Shown here piece by piece: positions 48,895-59,334 of a stretch of DNA of 64,000 nt. The DNA lies in the NCBI RefSeq assembly GCF_004367585.1, contig NZ_CP038015.1, forward strand, positions 2,734,001-2,798,000, in the 5' to 3' direction. Source of the DNA: Paenisporosarcina antarctica. GTDB lineage: Bacteria; Bacillota; Bacilli; Bacillales_A; Planococcaceae. Both the position numbers and the translations under genes were made by a program. Below the pieces are notes generated by a model. The model was not told the DNA's origin. It saw only the letters and a list, made by a program, of their open reading frames with translations, and made no database searches. Within the stretch, counting starts at the first letter, position 1. Each line of letters opens with the position of its first letter.

Positions 48895-51084
48895 TTATTG
48901 TTCTTGCTTATCTAGAATTTTATCCATTTCGTCAAAAGGCATTGGTTTGTAGAAGTAGAAGCCTTGACCACGTTTGCATCCAATGGCACTTAGGATACTT
49001 AGTTGATCAGCTGTTTCTATACCTTCTGCGATAGATTCCATATTTAAATTAGTGGCGAGTTGGACTATGGTTCGAACAATCGCAAGTGTACCACCGCTAT
49101 CAATATTTGAGATAAAGCTTCGATCAATTTTAATTTCACTTACTGGTAATTGTTGCAAGTAACTGAGAGATGAAAAGCCCATGCCAAAATCATCGATAGA
49201 GCTTTCAAAACCAGCTAATTTCAATTGTTCGAAAATAGTCTTAGCTAGTTCAAAGTCTACCATGCCAATACTTTCGGTAATTTCTATGCGTAAATATTTT
49301 GCTTCAATGTCGTAATCTTTTACGGCTTTACGTAAATCTGCGACAAAATATGGATGGAAAAAGTGATCAGTTGAGATATTTATTGCAACCGGTAATAATT
49401 GTTTGCCCAGTTTCTTGCGTTTTTGAAGCCATTCTAATACTTTAACTAAAGTGATTTGATCTAGCGTCCTAATTTTCCCAGAGTTTTCAGCGGCTTGAAT
49501 GAAGACGTCTGGTGGTACTTGTCCAAGTTCAGGTGAAGACCATCTTGCCAGTGCTTCAAATGAAAAGATCTTACCGCTTTGCAAATCTACTTTCGGTTGG
49601 ACATGAACATCAAATTCATTTTTTTGTAGAGCATGTGACAAATGATTGGCAATCGACAATTTCCGCTTAGTCTCTTCTTCTTGATCAACTGTGAAAAATG
49701 ATAACGCATTGCCAGCTCTTTTTTTCGCGTCAGAAATGGCCGTATCTGCAAAGCGAATTAGTTCTTCACTATCGATTGATTTACCATGAAAAGGTGTTAC
49801 ACCAATTTTCATCGTGACAAATACTTCATCTTCTCCAAGTAGAAAAGGATCGTTGACAATATTCATCATGTCGTTCGTGTAACGTTCAATTTCAGACGAT
49901 GGAATTAAACTTGCAATTACTAATGTAGGACTAGCGAAACGCGCAATGACATCACCTAGTTTGCAAATTCGTTGCATGCGATTAGACATTTGTTTAATTA
50001 AATCATCTCCAGCTGCTCGACCATAAACATCACCGATATGTGCAAACTCAGATGACTCAATCATCGCGACGAACCCTGGTTCATCTTCTGCTAATAGATC
50101 TTTTAATTCATTGATAAAATAATGACGATTAGGAATACCTGTATCGGCATCCATATAAGCGAGCTGCAACACTTCTTCTTGATGATCCAAATACTTCACG
50201 GCAAGTGAAATGAGTGGAGCTAACCGTTGCATGAACTCTATATCTACTTCACGTGGCTTACTGGGTTTTGTAAAATATGTTGCAATAGTTCCTACTACTT
50301 TATTTTCCTGTGTCAAGATTGGAATAGACCAACAAGCACGCAATCCGTGAGCAAGTGCAGTTTGTTTATAATCAATCCAAAGTGGGTCCGTTTCTATATC
50401 TTTAACGATTACTGGTTTTTTTAGATAAGCTGATGTGCCACATGACCCTTTGTTTCTGCCGATTTTCATACCATGAATGACTTGGTTATAGCTTTCTGGT
50501 AACGATTTAGCCGCTGTTATTAGTAAACGGTCATTATTTAGCAATTGAATCGAGCATTTCGTCTGTTGTTGAAAAAAACTTTCAGCCACATCACATACTT
50601 TTTGAAGTAATACGTTTAATGCATATCCTTTTTCGATACCTTGATAAATTTCTTGTTGAACATCAAATAGTGCTTCTGTTTGTTTACGGCGGGTAACATC
50701 TATTTGAAGACCTATGTAATACAACAGCGTTCCTTGTTCATCACGTATTGGTTGGATAACTAATTCATTCCAAAATGGCGTTCCATCTTTTTGATAGTTT
50801 AATAGTTCTGTATGTATGGGAGTTCCTTTTGCAAGTTGCTGTTTTATATCGTTACTTGCGAACTCGTTCGTATCGATGCCTTGTAGGAAACGGCAATCTT
50901 TTCCGAGTGATTCTTCTCGAGAGTACCCTGATAATTGCGAGAATTTATCATTTACATAGACCAGTTGGTTATTTTTATACTGTGGATTGCACACGACAAA
51001 ACTCGTTTGATATTGGTCGCCTAAACGACATAACCCATCAAATAATAAATCTTTGCTTAATTCTCTTGGAAATTTCGTTTCCAA
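48895..51084 (-). CDS. LOV-GAF-degenerate GGDEF-EAL photoreceptor phosphodiesterase
   Basis: 729-aa predicted blue-light-regulated c-di-GMP phosphodiesterase. The LOV domain (about residues 20-130) has the photoactive Cys64 in GKDCRFLQG, with N45, N96, N106 and Q127 at flavin-contact positions. GAF follows (about 150-300). The GGDEF signature is replaced by ASPTL at about residues 384-388, so no cyclase is expected. EAL is intact at about 510-512 (FEALARW), with EITES, IDDFGMGFSS, KIDRSF and EGIET. AGGGG eight bases before TTG at 51082-51084 fixes the start. It lies in an insertion between glyA and upp. Confidence 0.82.
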   Translation of the reverse strand: METKFPRELSKDLLFDGLCRLGDQYQTSFVVCNPQYKNNQLVYVNDKFSQLSGYSREESLGKDCRFLQGIDTNEFASNDIKQQLAKGTPIHTELLNYQKDGTPFWNELVIQPIRDEQGTLLYYIGLQIDVTRRKQTEALFDVQQEIYQGIEKGYALNVLLQKVCDVAESFFQQQTKCSIQLLNNDRLLITAAKSLPESYNQVIHGMKIGRNKGSCGTSAYLKKPVIVKDIETDPLWIDYKQTALAHGLRACWSIPILTQENKVVGTIATYFTKPSKPREVDIEFMQRLAPLISLAVKYLDHQEEVLQLAYMDADTGIPNRHYFINELKDLLAEDEPGFVAMIESSEFAHIGDVYGRAAGDDLIKQMSNRMQRICKLGDVIARFASPTLVIASLIPSSEIERYTNDMMNIVNDPFLLGEDEVFVTMKIGVTPFHGKSIDSEELIRFADTAISDAKKRAGNALSFFTVDQEEETKRKLSIANHLSHALQKNEFDVHVQPKVDLQSGKIFSFEALARWSSPELGQVPPDVFIQAAENSGKIRTLDQITLVKVLEWLQKRKKLGKQLLPVAINISTDHFFHPYFVADLRKAVKDYDIEAKYLRIEITESIGMVDFELAKTIFEQLKLAGFESSIDDFGMGFSSLSYLQQLPVSEIKIDRSFISNIDSGGTLAIVRTIVQLATNLNMESIAEGIETADQLSILSAIGCKRGQGFYFYKPMPFDEMDKILDKQEQ

Positions 51085-51134
51085 TATCGGCACCCCTTTT
51101 ACAAATCGACATACTACTATGTTAGAGGAAATCA

Positions 51135-51170
51135 ACAAAAAAAGCTATATTTGATTGCTCAAATATAGCT
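51135..51170 (-). terminator. Terminator of glyA
   Basis: AGCTATATTTGA/TCAAATATAGCT (51143-51154, 51159-51170) with a T-run on the minus strand. Confidence 0.9.
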
Positions 51171-51197
51171 AAATTACTAATTTTTCACAATATTATA

Positions 51198-52433
51198 TTA
51201 GTTATACAATGGGAACTTTGAAGTTAATGCTGCTACGCGTTCCGCAGCTTCTTTGTGAATCGCTTCGTCTTCATGATTTTTCAATAATTTAGCCATGATA
51301 GACGCAATTTCTTTCATTTCTGGTTCCTTAAATCCACGTGACGTCACGGCAGGTGTTCCGATACGAATACCTGAAGTAACAAATGGGCTTAGTTGTTCGA
51401 AAGGAATGGTATTTTTATTTACGGTAATCCCTACTTCGTCCAATACTTTTTCCGCCACTTTACCTGTTAAGTTTAATGAACCTAAGTTAATAAGTAGTAA
51501 GTGGTTATCAGTACCACCAGAAACAATGTCAATACCTTCATCAATCAAATAGTTCGCTAAAGCTTTTGCATTTTTGACGACTTGTTGAATATACGCTTTA
51601 AATTCTGGTTGTTGTGCTTCACCGAATGCTACAGCTTTAGAAGCGATGACGTGCATTAATGGACCACCTTGAATTCCTGGGAAAATTGTTTTATCAATTT
51701 TCTTAGCAAATTCTTCAGTTGTTAAAATTAATCCACCACGTGGACCACGAAGTGTTTTATGTGTCGTTGACGTAACAAAATGAGCGTGTGGAACTGGGTT
51801 TGGATGTTCTCCAGCTGCAACTAAACCAGCAATGTGTGCCATATCAACCATCAAGTAAGCACCTACTTCGTCCGCAATTTCACGGAATTTAGCAAAATCA
51901 AGTGTACGAGAATAAGCACTAGCTCCCGCAACAATCATTTTCGGTTTATGTTCCAAGGCTTTTTCACGAACTTCTGAGTAATCAATCGTTTCTGTCACTT
52001 CGTCAACACCATATTCAACAAAGTTGTATAAAATTCCACTAAAGTTAACGGATGAACCATGAGTTAAGTGCCCACCATGAGATAAATTCATACCAAGAAC
52101 TGTATCGCCTTCTTTAAGTACCGTCATGTAAACCGCCATATTAGCTTGTGAACCTGAATGTGGTTGTACGTTTGCATGTTCTGCACCGAAAATTTCTTTC
52201 AAGCGGTCACGTGCAATATTTTCTACCGTATCGACGTGCTCACAGCCACCGTAATAACGTTTTCCAGGGTAACCTTCTGCGTACTTATTCGTTAATACAG
52301 ACCCTTGAGCTTCCATTACTGCTTCTGATACAAAGTTTTCAGAGGCAATTAATTCAATATTCCCTTGTTGACGTGTTTTCTCCGCGTTCATGGCTTCAAA
52401 AACAGCTTTGTCTTGCTCAGCAATAATCTTCAT
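51198..52433 (-). CDS. glyA: Serine hydroxymethyltransferase
   Basis: 411-aa PLP enzyme converting serine and THF to glycine and methylene-THF. The PLP Lys lies in [36 protein letters not shown] and [18 protein letters not shown] are family motifs. AAAGGGG lies about ten bases before the ATG. In most Bacillales upp follows directly; here an insertion intervenes. Confidence 0.97.
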   Translation of the reverse strand: MKIIAEQDKAVFEAMNAEKTRQQGNIELIASENFVSEAVMEAQGSVLTNKYAEGYPGKRYYGGCEHVDTVENIARDRLKEIFGAEHANVQPHSGSQANMAVYMTVLKEGDTVLGMNLSHGGHLTHGSSVNFSGILYNFVEYGVDEVTETIDYSEVREKALEHKPKMIVAGASAYSRTLDFAKFREIADEVGAYLMVDMAHIAGLVAAGEHPNPVPHAHFVTSTTHKTLRGPRGGLILTTEEFAKKIDKTIFPGIQGGPLMHVIASKAVAFGEAQQPEFKAYIQQVVKNAKALANYLIDEGIDIVSGGTDNHLLLINLGSLNLTGKVAEKVLDEVGITVNKNTIPFEQLSPFVTSGIRIGTPAVTSRGFKEPEMKEIASIMAKLLKNHEDEAIHKEAAERVAALTSKFPLYN

Positions 52434-52454
52434 GTGTCCATATCCCCTTTAAGT

Positions 52455-53006
52455 CTATTTATTTTTATATACTGCTCGCTCTCCGCCAATAAGTTTCGGA
52501 CGAGTAGTAGCGAGTGTAACAATTGCTTCACCAATTTGTTTAACAGAAGTTCGAATCGGCACTGCGACAGGTTTTATGTGCATGCCGATGAGTGTTTGTC
52601 CAATATCAATGCCACCATGGGCTTGTACATGTTCGACCACAACCGGATCAGCAAATTGCATAAAGGCATAAGCAGACATGGAACCTCCAGCTTTTTGAAC
52701 AGGAATAACGGATACAGGTTCTAGATTGAAGGCTTTCGCCGTTTGTCTTTCCATTGTAATTGCCCGGTTAATGTGTTCGCACCCTTGAAAGGCTAAATGG
52801 ATGTCATATTTTTCGGCAAATGCTAGCAGTGGCGCAAATAAGCTTTCCGCTACTTCAAGACCACCTGCAGACCCAATTCGTTTGCCTACAATTTCAGAAG
52901 TTGAACAACCAATGACTAGTAGTTGACCTGATGTAAATGTGACTTGAGTTGCAAAGTCACCCAACAATTCTTCGATTTGAGACCGCCACAGTGTATGTGC
53001 ATCCAT
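52455..53006 (-). CDS. ywlG: TIGR01440/UPF0340 family protein YwlG
   Basis: 183-aa conserved cytoplasmic protein of unknown biochemical role, encoded between rpiB and glyA as in Bacillus. It has a Cys-containing VIGCSTSEIVGKRIGSAGG segment. GAGGAG precedes the ATG. It is well conserved; function is unassigned. Confidence 0.88.
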   Translation of the reverse strand: MDAHTLWRSQIEELLGDFATQVTFTSGQLLVIGCSTSEIVGKRIGSAGGLEVAESLFAPLLAFAEKYDIHLAFQGCEHINRAITMERQTAKAFNLEPVSVIPVQKAGGSMSAYAFMQFADPVVVEHVQAHGGIDIGQTLIGMHIKPVAVPIRTSVKQIGEAIVTLATTRPKLIGGERAVYKNK

Positions 53007-53020
53007 ATGACCAAACTCCT

Positions 53021-53461
53021 CTATTTGTTTTCGAGTTCAGTAAGTTTAAAGATACGTCGTTCGTGACGACCGCCTTCGAACTCACCTTCTAACCATGTTT
53101 TCACGATTTCCCGTGCTAAGCCACCGCCAATTACACGTTCGCCCATTGCTATTACATTCGAGTCATTATGACCTCTTGTTGCTTTCGCACTAAATACATC
53201 ATGCACCAATGCGCAACGAATGCCTTTTACTTTGTTTGCAGCAATTGACATGCCAATTCCCGTTCCACAAATTAATATGCCGCGGTCAAAGTTTCCAGCA
53301 GCTACGCCTTCTGAAACTGGTTGTGCATAATCTGGATAATCGACGGAATCATTTGTTGGTGGACCAAAATCTTGAAACGTGTGACCTAGTTCGTCAAGTA
53401 AAGAGGTAATCTCTTTGCGTAAAACATTACCGCCATGATCGGAAGAAATCGCGATGTTCAT
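53021..53461 (-). CDS. rpiB: Ribose 5-phosphate isomerase B
   Basis: 146-aa enzyme interconverting ribose 5-phosphate and ribulose 5-phosphate. Motifs: AISSDHGGNVLRKE, DYPDYAQPVSEGVAAG, GILICGTGIGMSIAANKV and RGHNDSNVIAMGER. The Cys in ICGTG is characteristic. AGAGGG lies about eight bases before the ATG. Confidence 0.95.
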   Translation of the reverse strand: MNIAISSDHGGNVLRKEITSLLDELGHTFQDFGPPTNDSVDYPDYAQPVSEGVAAGNFDRGILICGTGIGMSIAANKVKGIRCALVHDVFSAKATRGHNDSNVIAMGERVIGGGLAREIVKTWLEGEFEGGRHERRIFKLTELENK

Positions 53462-53786
53462 GTGTTAGTCCCTCTTTTCTATTTATATTCGCTTTTATCT
53501 TACCATTTTTCATAGGAAAAGCGCAAAGTGACATTTTGGTAAATCTTTCTGACTAAAGAATAATAGTGCTGCTGGATTGGGCTACGAGAGAATATATTTG
53601 TTCTTTTATATAAAGAGTCAATTTTGGTCTCTTAGTGCTTACTCTATTTCAAACCTTTTTTTAAAGTTAGTAGTGACACTTACTTTAATGAAATAATAAT
53701 CGGTGGCAGACGTAGCCACAACTTCTCCTCAAATTGTGGCTCTCATCAACATTCCCCACTCTCGCGGAAATCGTTACAAAAAACAC
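53462..53786. other. Intergenic DNA
   Basis: Gap between rpiB and the ywlE terminator, presumably with the rpiB operon promoter. No gene or repeat is seen. Confidence 0.35.
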
Positions 53787-53819
53787 AAAAAAAACAGCCC
53801 AGTTTGAACGCAGGCTGCA
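53787..53819 (-). terminator. Terminator of ywlE
   Basis: CAGCC/GGCTG stem followed by at least eight T on the minus strand, just downstream of ywlE. Confidence 0.7.
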
Positions 53820-53825
53820 TGGTAG

Positions 53826-54266
53826 TTATTCATCGTTAAATTTAACAAATAAATCAGTGGTTAATATAGAAAGTTCTTGAAACGTTTGACGGTACATATA
53901 AACGTCTCCGCCAAAAGGATCAGACACATCAAGTGCACCATAAGGTCGTACATATTCTTTAAAGGTGAAAATTTTGTTTGCCACCGCAGGATAGGATTGC
54001 ATAACAAGCTGCTTATGTGCAGAAGTCATGGTTAAAATTATATCTGCCCAGCGCACATCTTCGTTACTTACTTGGCGTGAAAGGTGCTTGTAATCAATGC
54101 CTAAATCACGGATGACGTGCTTCGCATTTTCAGAAATGTCACCACCGTCCATGGCGTAAATGCCTGCCGAACGAACGTGCATATCTTCCTTTTTGTGAGA
54201 CTTAAATAGTGCTTCCGCCATTGGACTTCGGCATGTATTACCAGTACAAATAAAATAGATGTTCAT
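53826..54266 (-). CDS. ywlE: Low-molecular-weight protein arginine phosphatase
   Basis: 146-aa phosphatase that removes phosphate from arginine residues and opposes McsB. The active-site loop is CTGNTCRSP; Thr in the third position after Cys is the arginine-selective feature of YwlE. The acid loop is DPFGGDVYMYRQT. GAGGG lies shortly before the ATG. Gene order matches B. subtilis. Confidence 0.92.
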   Translation of the reverse strand: MNIYFICTGNTCRSPMAEALFKSHKKEDMHVRSAGIYAMDGGDISENAKHVIRDLGIDYKHLSRQVSNEDVRWADIILTMTSAHKQLVMQSYPAVANKIFTFKEYVRPYGALDVSDPFGGDVYMYRQTFQELSILTTDLFVKFNDE

Positions 54267-54275
54267 GTCATTCCC

Positions 54276-54767
54276 TCATTTGTTAAGCAATGTGAGCAAT
54301 CCCATGACCATGAGACATACTCCAGATATTCGTGTTAGAATGGGCCCTTTGATCATTTCACTTTTAAGCGCAATGTAGGAAAACACTAACGCGAAAAAGC
54401 CAGCACTTAATAAGAAATAACCCTTTTGTAAATGTAGCATACCAAAAGATAAGCTAACTGAAAAGGTATCTAGACTTACAACAACCGCAAGTAACACTGG
54501 TGGAATAAATGAGGACTTAGGATTGTGTTGATTTAAACATAAATGAACACCTGTTAAAAATAATAGGATGCTTGAAAGAAGACGACCACCCTCTACCATG
54601 AATGATGTCACCCATTCTCCAGCGAGAAAGCCTAACAGAGGGAAAACCATATGTAAAAATGCTGTCCAAATGGCGAGGAAAAGTGGAAAACGAATTTTGG
54701 GCAAGACACTATACAGAGCAACTACATCGAGGGCGGTAAGTAGCCCTGCAAAAAGTTCTGTAGACAA
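54276..54767 (-). CDS. mntP: Manganese efflux pump MntP family protein
   Basis: 163-aa membrane protein with six hydrophobic segments and the MntP/YtaF pattern (LDVVALYSVLP; SLDTFSVSLSFGM). It probably exports Mn2+; the usual first motif is partly altered. An earlier ATG at 54804-54806 has no ribosome binding site, while GGGGAG nine bases before TTG at 54765-54767 fits well. It is between ywlC and ywlE, as ywlD in Bacillus. Confidence 0.8.
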   Translation of the reverse strand: MSTELFAGLLTALDVVALYSVLPKIRFPLFLAIWTAFLHMVFPLLGFLAGEWVTSFMVEGGRLLSSILLFLTGVHLCLNQHNPKSSFIPPVLLAVVVSLDTFSVSLSFGMLHLQKGYFLLSAGFFALVFSYIALKSEMIKGPILTRISGVCLMVMGLLTLLNK

Positions 54768-54824
54768 TGAAAAAATCTCCCCTCTACTTTGCATTGCTAT
54801 TAGCATATGCAGAATAGGAAGAGA

Positions 54825-55859
54825 TTAGGAGTGCCACCAATTTCCATTTGCAGCTTTTTCTAATCGATTTAAAATTGCTGCACCAACGCCAGTTTTTATC
54901 GGAACCGTCACCAGAATAATATCTGTCACCGTATCGTCGCATGAACGTAAATGAGCATATAAATGACGTGCTGAAGTTTCTAGGTTTTGTTGATTACCTA
55001 GCGAAAAGAACCAGTCTGCATGGTACTGTTTAAATTCATCGGGTGCTAATAAAGCAACTTTTTGATGTTTCATATGTATAGATGTAATGGCATTTTCTAC
55101 AGCTTCGTGGTCTGGTTCAATTAAAAACACTGGAGCATCAGGAGCATAATGTGCATATTTCATACCAGGTGCACGTGGTACTGTTTCATCTTCCACTGTT
55201 GTTGTATCAGGATCAATTACTTCTCCGATTACATCACGCAGCATTTGTGCTGTAACACCGCCTGGTCGAAGGATAACTGGAGGGTCTACAGTGAAGTCAA
55301 CTACTGTTGATTCCAATCCGATACCGGTAGCACCACCATCCAAAATCAGTGGGATACGTCCTTGTAAATCCTTTTCAACATGAAGAGCTGTCGTTGGACT
55401 CGGCTTGCCACTGCGATTTGCACTTGGTGCAGCAACAGGTTGACCTAGTCTTCTTAGTAATTCTAGTGCAATAGGATGATCAGGCATGCGTAATCCTACT
55501 GTCGACAAACCTGCCGTAACATTTGGAGCAAACGTATTGGGAATTGCGTTTAATATGACAGTTAACGGTCCTGGCCAGAAGGTCTCTATGCAGTCGTTAG
55601 CTTTTTGCGGAATATCTTTAACATACTTTAAAATATGATGTGCTTCCCCAACGTGGACAATCAACGGATTATCTGAAGGTCTTCCTTTTGCTTCGAAAAT
55701 TTTTGCTACAGCTTGTTCATTCGTTGCAATAGCGCCTAATCCATAAACCGTTTCAGTTGGAAATGCAACAATTTCGCCTTGAATTAATTTTTCCACAGCT
55801 TGTGTATAAGCTTGCGTTTTATTCACATTGTTATCCACAATTAGTCGTGTCGTTATCAT
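54825..55859 (-). CDS. ywlC: L-threonylcarbamoyladenylate synthase (Sua5/YwlC)
   Basis: 344-aa enzyme making threonylcarbamoyl-AMP for tRNA t6A. The TsaC core (IVAFPTETVYGLGA, KGRPSDNPLIVH, PVAAPSANRSGKPSPT) is followed by the C-terminal Sua5 domain from about residue 210. AAAGGTG nine bases before ATG at 55857-55859 selects this start over the GTG in that site. Confidence 0.95.
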   Translation of the reverse strand: MITTRLIVDNNVNKTQAYTQAVEKLIQGEIVAFPTETVYGLGAIATNEQAVAKIFEAKGRPSDNPLIVHVGEAHHILKYVKDIPQKANDCIETFWPGPLTVILNAIPNTFAPNVTAGLSTVGLRMPDHPIALELLRRLGQPVAAPSANRSGKPSPTTALHVEKDLQGRIPLILDGGATGIGLESTVVDFTVDPPVILRPGGVTAQMLRDVIGEVIDPDTTTVEDETVPRAPGMKYAHYAPDAPVFLIEPDHEAVENAITSIHMKHQKVALLAPDEFKQYHADWFFSLGNQQNLETSARHLYAHLRSCDDTVTDIILVTVPIKTGVGAAILNRLEKAANGNWWHS

Positions 55860-55941
55860 GCGATAATTCACCTTTCTTTCGCGATTTGATGCTAGTTATT
55901 CACAACTTGTTGATAACTAGGTGCAGGATTGGGGATAACTC

Positions 55942-56514
55942 TTACCAAAACTTCTTTTTTATCCACTCCCATGTCCAAAACTTCACCGGCTCTTCTTTCA
56001 CTGTTTGTTCTTCTTCTTGATAACAAACTTTTGGAAATAACGCACACCACCAATTGTCTCCTTTACCATTTCCAATCGTCAGAACGAGCGCTTGGTGGAA
56101 ACCTTGTGGATAAAAGTAAGTTCCATCTGATTTTGGTGGAATCAATGCTTCTTCTAAGCTAATGTGAATAGCTTGCTCCGTAATGGCTTGTGCTTTTTGT
56201 GTGATTTCAGCTGAAACTTGAGTAAGTTCTAGTTCTAGCTGGTCCGTTGTTTGAACCGTGTTAGCGGCTTTTTGAAATAGAGGTTGAAGTTCTTGTAAAA
56301 TAAGTGATTTTATTTGTTGATCTTCTTTTGTATTGCTGTTTGCGATAATTCTTATTTGAACAGCGTCTGCCGGCACTGCATCTGCCGCTGTGCTTCCTGA
56401 TGGTAATAAAAATAATAGAGTTTGTATAAACACGAGCGCCATTATCAGTTCAATCCATGGAGATCTCTTCTTTTGCGGTTCTTCGTTTCTGAAAATCTCG
56501 TAATCTTGTATCAT
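55942..56514 (-). CDS. spoIIR: Stage II sporulation protein R
   Basis: 190-aa forespore-secreted signal that activates SpoIIGA and SigE. It has an N-terminal helix (about residues 22-42), then IRIIANSNTKEDQQIKSLI and GDNWWCALFPKVCYQ, both family signatures. AAGGGGG lies eight bases before the ATG. It sits between prmC and ywlC, as in Bacillus. Confidence 0.93.
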   Translation of the reverse strand: MIQDYEIFRNEEPQKKRSPWIELIMALVFIQTLLFLLPSGSTAADAVPADAVQIRIIANSNTKEDQQIKSLILQELQPLFQKAANTVQTTDQLELELTQVSAEITQKAQAITEQAIHISLEEALIPPKSDGTYFYPQGFHQALVLTIGNGKGDNWWCALFPKVCYQEEEQTVKEEPVKFWTWEWIKKKFW

Positions 56515-56558
56515 TGTTCATTCCCCCTTGCGCTCATTGTGGACAAGGTGTGGATAAA

Positions 56559-57425
56559 TTATTCAACAATCTCACAAAAAATCATTCTTTCTTTTCCATT
56601 GATATCTTTGACAATCTCAACCCGTGCAGTTGGAAACGACTTTTGAAAGATGGATTGCACGACAGGACCTTGCTTGTAGCCTATCTCTAAGCCGATTAAT
56701 GCAGGTCGTTTCAAAATTGCTGGTAGTTCTTGCGCCAGTCGTTTGTATAAGTAAAGTCCTTCTTCATCAGCAAAAAGTGCACGATGTGGTTCATAGTTTA
56801 GCACGGTATCTGATAGAGTAGGAGCTTCGTCTTGTGAAATATAGGGTGGGTTAGATAATACAATATCCCATTTTTCATCGGAGATTGGCCTCGTTAAATC
56901 ACCTTGTATAAAGGTAATGTTTGCGTCAAGTTCAGTTGCGTTTAATTTAGCGACTTCTAACGCTTCAAATGATAGATCCGTTGCTGTTACTTCTAAAGTT
57001 GGGTTTTCAAGCTTCATTGTAACGGCTATCGCACCACTGCCTGTTCCAATATCAGCCAGGTTTAACTTCGATTGTTTATTGAACATACGTTTTATTCGAG
57101 AAATCGTTTCAACAATGAGTTCTTCCGTTTCAGGGCGTGGAATTAGTACATCTTGATTTACTTGAAAAGTACGTCCGTAAAATTCTTCTGTCCCCATAAT
57201 ATATTGAACAGGTTTTCCTGCTCGGTGTTCTTCAATGAGTGACCAGTAGCGCTCAAATTGTTGTACTGAGATTTCTTCACGCATGTCTATCATTAATTCG
57301 ACGTGCGTTTTGTTTAACACATGTTGAAGCAGCATACGCGCGACCACTTCTTCTCTTCCATTTTCAGATAAAAAAGAAGAAGCCCGAGCGAGGGCCTCAT
57401 AAACATATTTACACATTGGTTTCAT
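56559..57425 (-). CDS. prmC: Release factor glutamine methyltransferase PrmC
   Basis: 288-aa methyltransferase acting on Gln of the release-factor GGQ motif. SAM binding is in [14 protein letters not shown], the active site is LSNPPYIS, and [11 protein letters not shown] is a further motif. It overlaps the 3' end of prfA by 17 bases, and an internal ATG three codons later is possible. The coupled order prfA-prmC is usual. Confidence 0.92.
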   Translation of the reverse strand: MKPMCKYVYEALARASSFLSENGREEVVARMLLQHVLNKTHVELMIDMREEISVQQFERYWSLIEEHRAGKPVQYIMGTEEFYGRTFQVNQDVLIPRPETEELIVETISRIKRMFNKQSKLNLADIGTGSGAIAVTMKLENPTLEVTATDLSFEALEVAKLNATELDANITFIQGDLTRPISDEKWDIVLSNPPYISQDEAPTLSDTVLNYEPHRALFADEEGLYLYKRLAQELPAILKRPALIGLEIGYKQGPVVQSIFQKSFPTARVEIVKDINGKERMIFCEIVE

Positions 57426-58488
57426 TCATACGCTCAAGTCGTTCGGTTTGGTCAGTAACAATTAACACATTCACGATTTCATCGAGTTTACCTTCCATGA
57501 TTTGATCCAGTTTTTGAATCGTTAAACCTACACGGTGATCAGTTACTCGGTTTTGTGGATAATTGTACGTGCGAATTCGTTCTGAACGATCTCCAGTACC
57601 TACTGCAGATTTACGCACAGCATCATATTCAGCTTGTGCTTCTTGACGGAATTTATCGGCAACACGCGCACGAAGAACGACCATTGCACTTGCCTTGTTT
57701 TTAATTTGTGATTTTTCATCTTGGCAAGTTACTACTGTGCCCGTTGGAATATGCGTTAAACGAACTGCTGACATCGTTGTATTAACCGATTGTCCCCCTG
57801 CCCCTGAAGATGCATACGTATCTGTACGAATATCATTTTCATGAATATCCACTTCTACTTCTTCCACTTCTGGTAGACATGCAACAGTTGCAGTCGATGT
57901 ATGAGTACGGCCACCAGACTCCGTTTCAGGTACACGTTGTACACGGTGAGCCCCATTTTCGTATTTCAGTTTCGAGTATGCGCCTTGTCCTTTGATCATG
58001 AAGATTACTTCTTTATAGCCTCCGATTACTGTCGGTGAAGCGTCCATGATATTAATCTTCCAACCTTGTGCTTCAGCATAGCGGCTGTACATGCGGAACA
58101 AGTTCCCTGCAAATAGAGCGGCTTCATCGCCACCTGCAGCACCACGAATCTCCATTATTACGTTCTTATCGTCATTCGGGTCTTTTGGAATTAATAACAA
58201 TTTTAATCGTTCTTCGAGCTCCACAATTTGTGATGCTAAATCATTCATTTCTTCTTTTACCATTTCACGCATGTCTGAATCTAACTTATCATCGAGCATA
58301 GCTCTTGCTTCAGCATGCTGTTCTTTAACTAATTTGTGTTCACGATATGCATCGACAATATATTGCAAGTCCGACTGTTCTTTCGAAAGTGCGCGAAATT
58401 TATTCATATCATTAACAATCTCAGGGTCACTGAGTAATTCATTTAAACGATCATATCGGTCTTCTACCGATTGTAAGCGATCAAACAT
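57409..58488 (-). CDS. prfA: Peptide chain release factor 1
   Basis: 359-aa translation termination factor for UAA and UAG. GGQ lies in [13 protein letters not shown], and the codon-recognition PxT-type segment is [20 protein letters not shown] lies shortly before the ATG. Overlaps prmC. Confidence 0.97.
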   Translation of the reverse strand: MFDRLQSVEDRYDRLNELLSDPEIVNDMNKFRALSKEQSDLQYIVDAYREHKLVKEQHAEARAMLDDKLDSDMREMVKEEMNDLASQIVELEERLKLLLIPKDPNDDKNVIMEIRGAAGGDEAALFAGNLFRMYSRYAEAQGWKINIMDASPTVIGGYKEVIFMIKGQGAYSKLKYENGAHRVQRVPETESGGRTHTSTATVACLPEVEEVEVDIHENDIRTDTYASSGAGGQSVNTTMSAVRLTHIPTGTVVTCQDEKSQIKNKASAMVVLRARVADKFRQEAQAEYDAVRKSAVGTGDRSERIRTYNYPQNRVTDHRVGLTIQKLDQIMEGKLDEIVNVLIVTDQTERLERMNETNV

Positions 58489-58565
58489 ACTTTCACCTCA
58501 TCCGTTCATATGATTAACACTACTACTATATAGAAAAAAAGTGAAAAACGCTACTCTAGCAAAGA

Positions 58566-58728
58566 AAGTCTTTTCTTACGATTAGTCAAGTATCCTGTTG
58601 CTTTCCGTTCCAGATGGACGCTTTCCGCGGGCACGGCTTCAGCCTCCTCGTCGCGAAAAACACGCTCCTGTGGGATCTTCAGCTCGCGCTTTTCCCGCTG
58701 GAGTCGCCATCTTGCACTCCAATCAACT
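58566..58728 (+). repeat. GC-rich dispersed element S, copy 3
   Basis: Begins AGTCTTTTCTTACGATTAGT (shared with 24077) and includes GGACGCTTTCCGCGGGCACGG, CCTCCTCGTCGCG, CTCCTGTGGGATC and TTTTCCCGCTGGAGTCGCCA. An inverted copy lies at 59335-59480, with an ISL3 fragment between. Confidence 0.8.
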
Positions 58729-58855
58729 AAAATTGCCCGTTAAAATTGCATAAGAATATACAAATTTCCTGATTCAGTAAAATGCTTAAAAGTAGAATTA
58801 TGCTCCTTTTGAGCGTAATTGTTTTTGTTCGCTTTGTTTATCAGCTGGTTTTAAT

Positions 58856-59152
58856 TTAAAGGGTAAAATAATACGGTTTAAATTGCTTTGCAGCTTGGTT
58901 ATTCAAGCGTTGAACAGTTGTAGGTGAGATGGAACAATCTCTTACCTTAGACGTTAAGGATTGTGCTTCAGCAGACTTTAGTATGACTTGTGCCTTTACA
59001 TTTTGTGAAATATACATATTCTTTTGAACGATAGGTGTTTCAGTGAAACTATAATTACACGCTTTACATATGAAATGTTGCTGTTTCAAAAGTAAATAAG
59101 TTGGATTTACATCCGTAATTGGTAAGGTAATTCGAGATGATTGAGTCCGATT
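58856..59152 (-). pseudogene. ISL3-family transposase N-terminal fragment
   Basis: About 98 codons of the zinc-finger and helix-turn-helix end of an ISL3 transposase: QSSRITLPITDVNPTYLLL, then KQQHFICKACNYSF, then VQKNMYISQNVKAQVI, then SPTTVQRLNNQAAKQF. The catalytic DDE domain is missing, and a stop precedes the first codon. It lies between two inverted copies of element S. Confidence 0.75.
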
Positions 59153-59334
59153 TTAATAAACCGTATAGTCAATTTTTCTGAGACCGCACCCTTGGCGATG
59201 TGTAGGGTTGTCTGTAAATTTCCCAAGGACATATGTACATACTTTCCCTTTAAAAGTCCCTTCTTTTATGAAGTTTTCTTCAAAAGTAGTGGTAGGAATC
59301 TATTTGAACTTATGTTTCCTATATTCTCTTAGCT

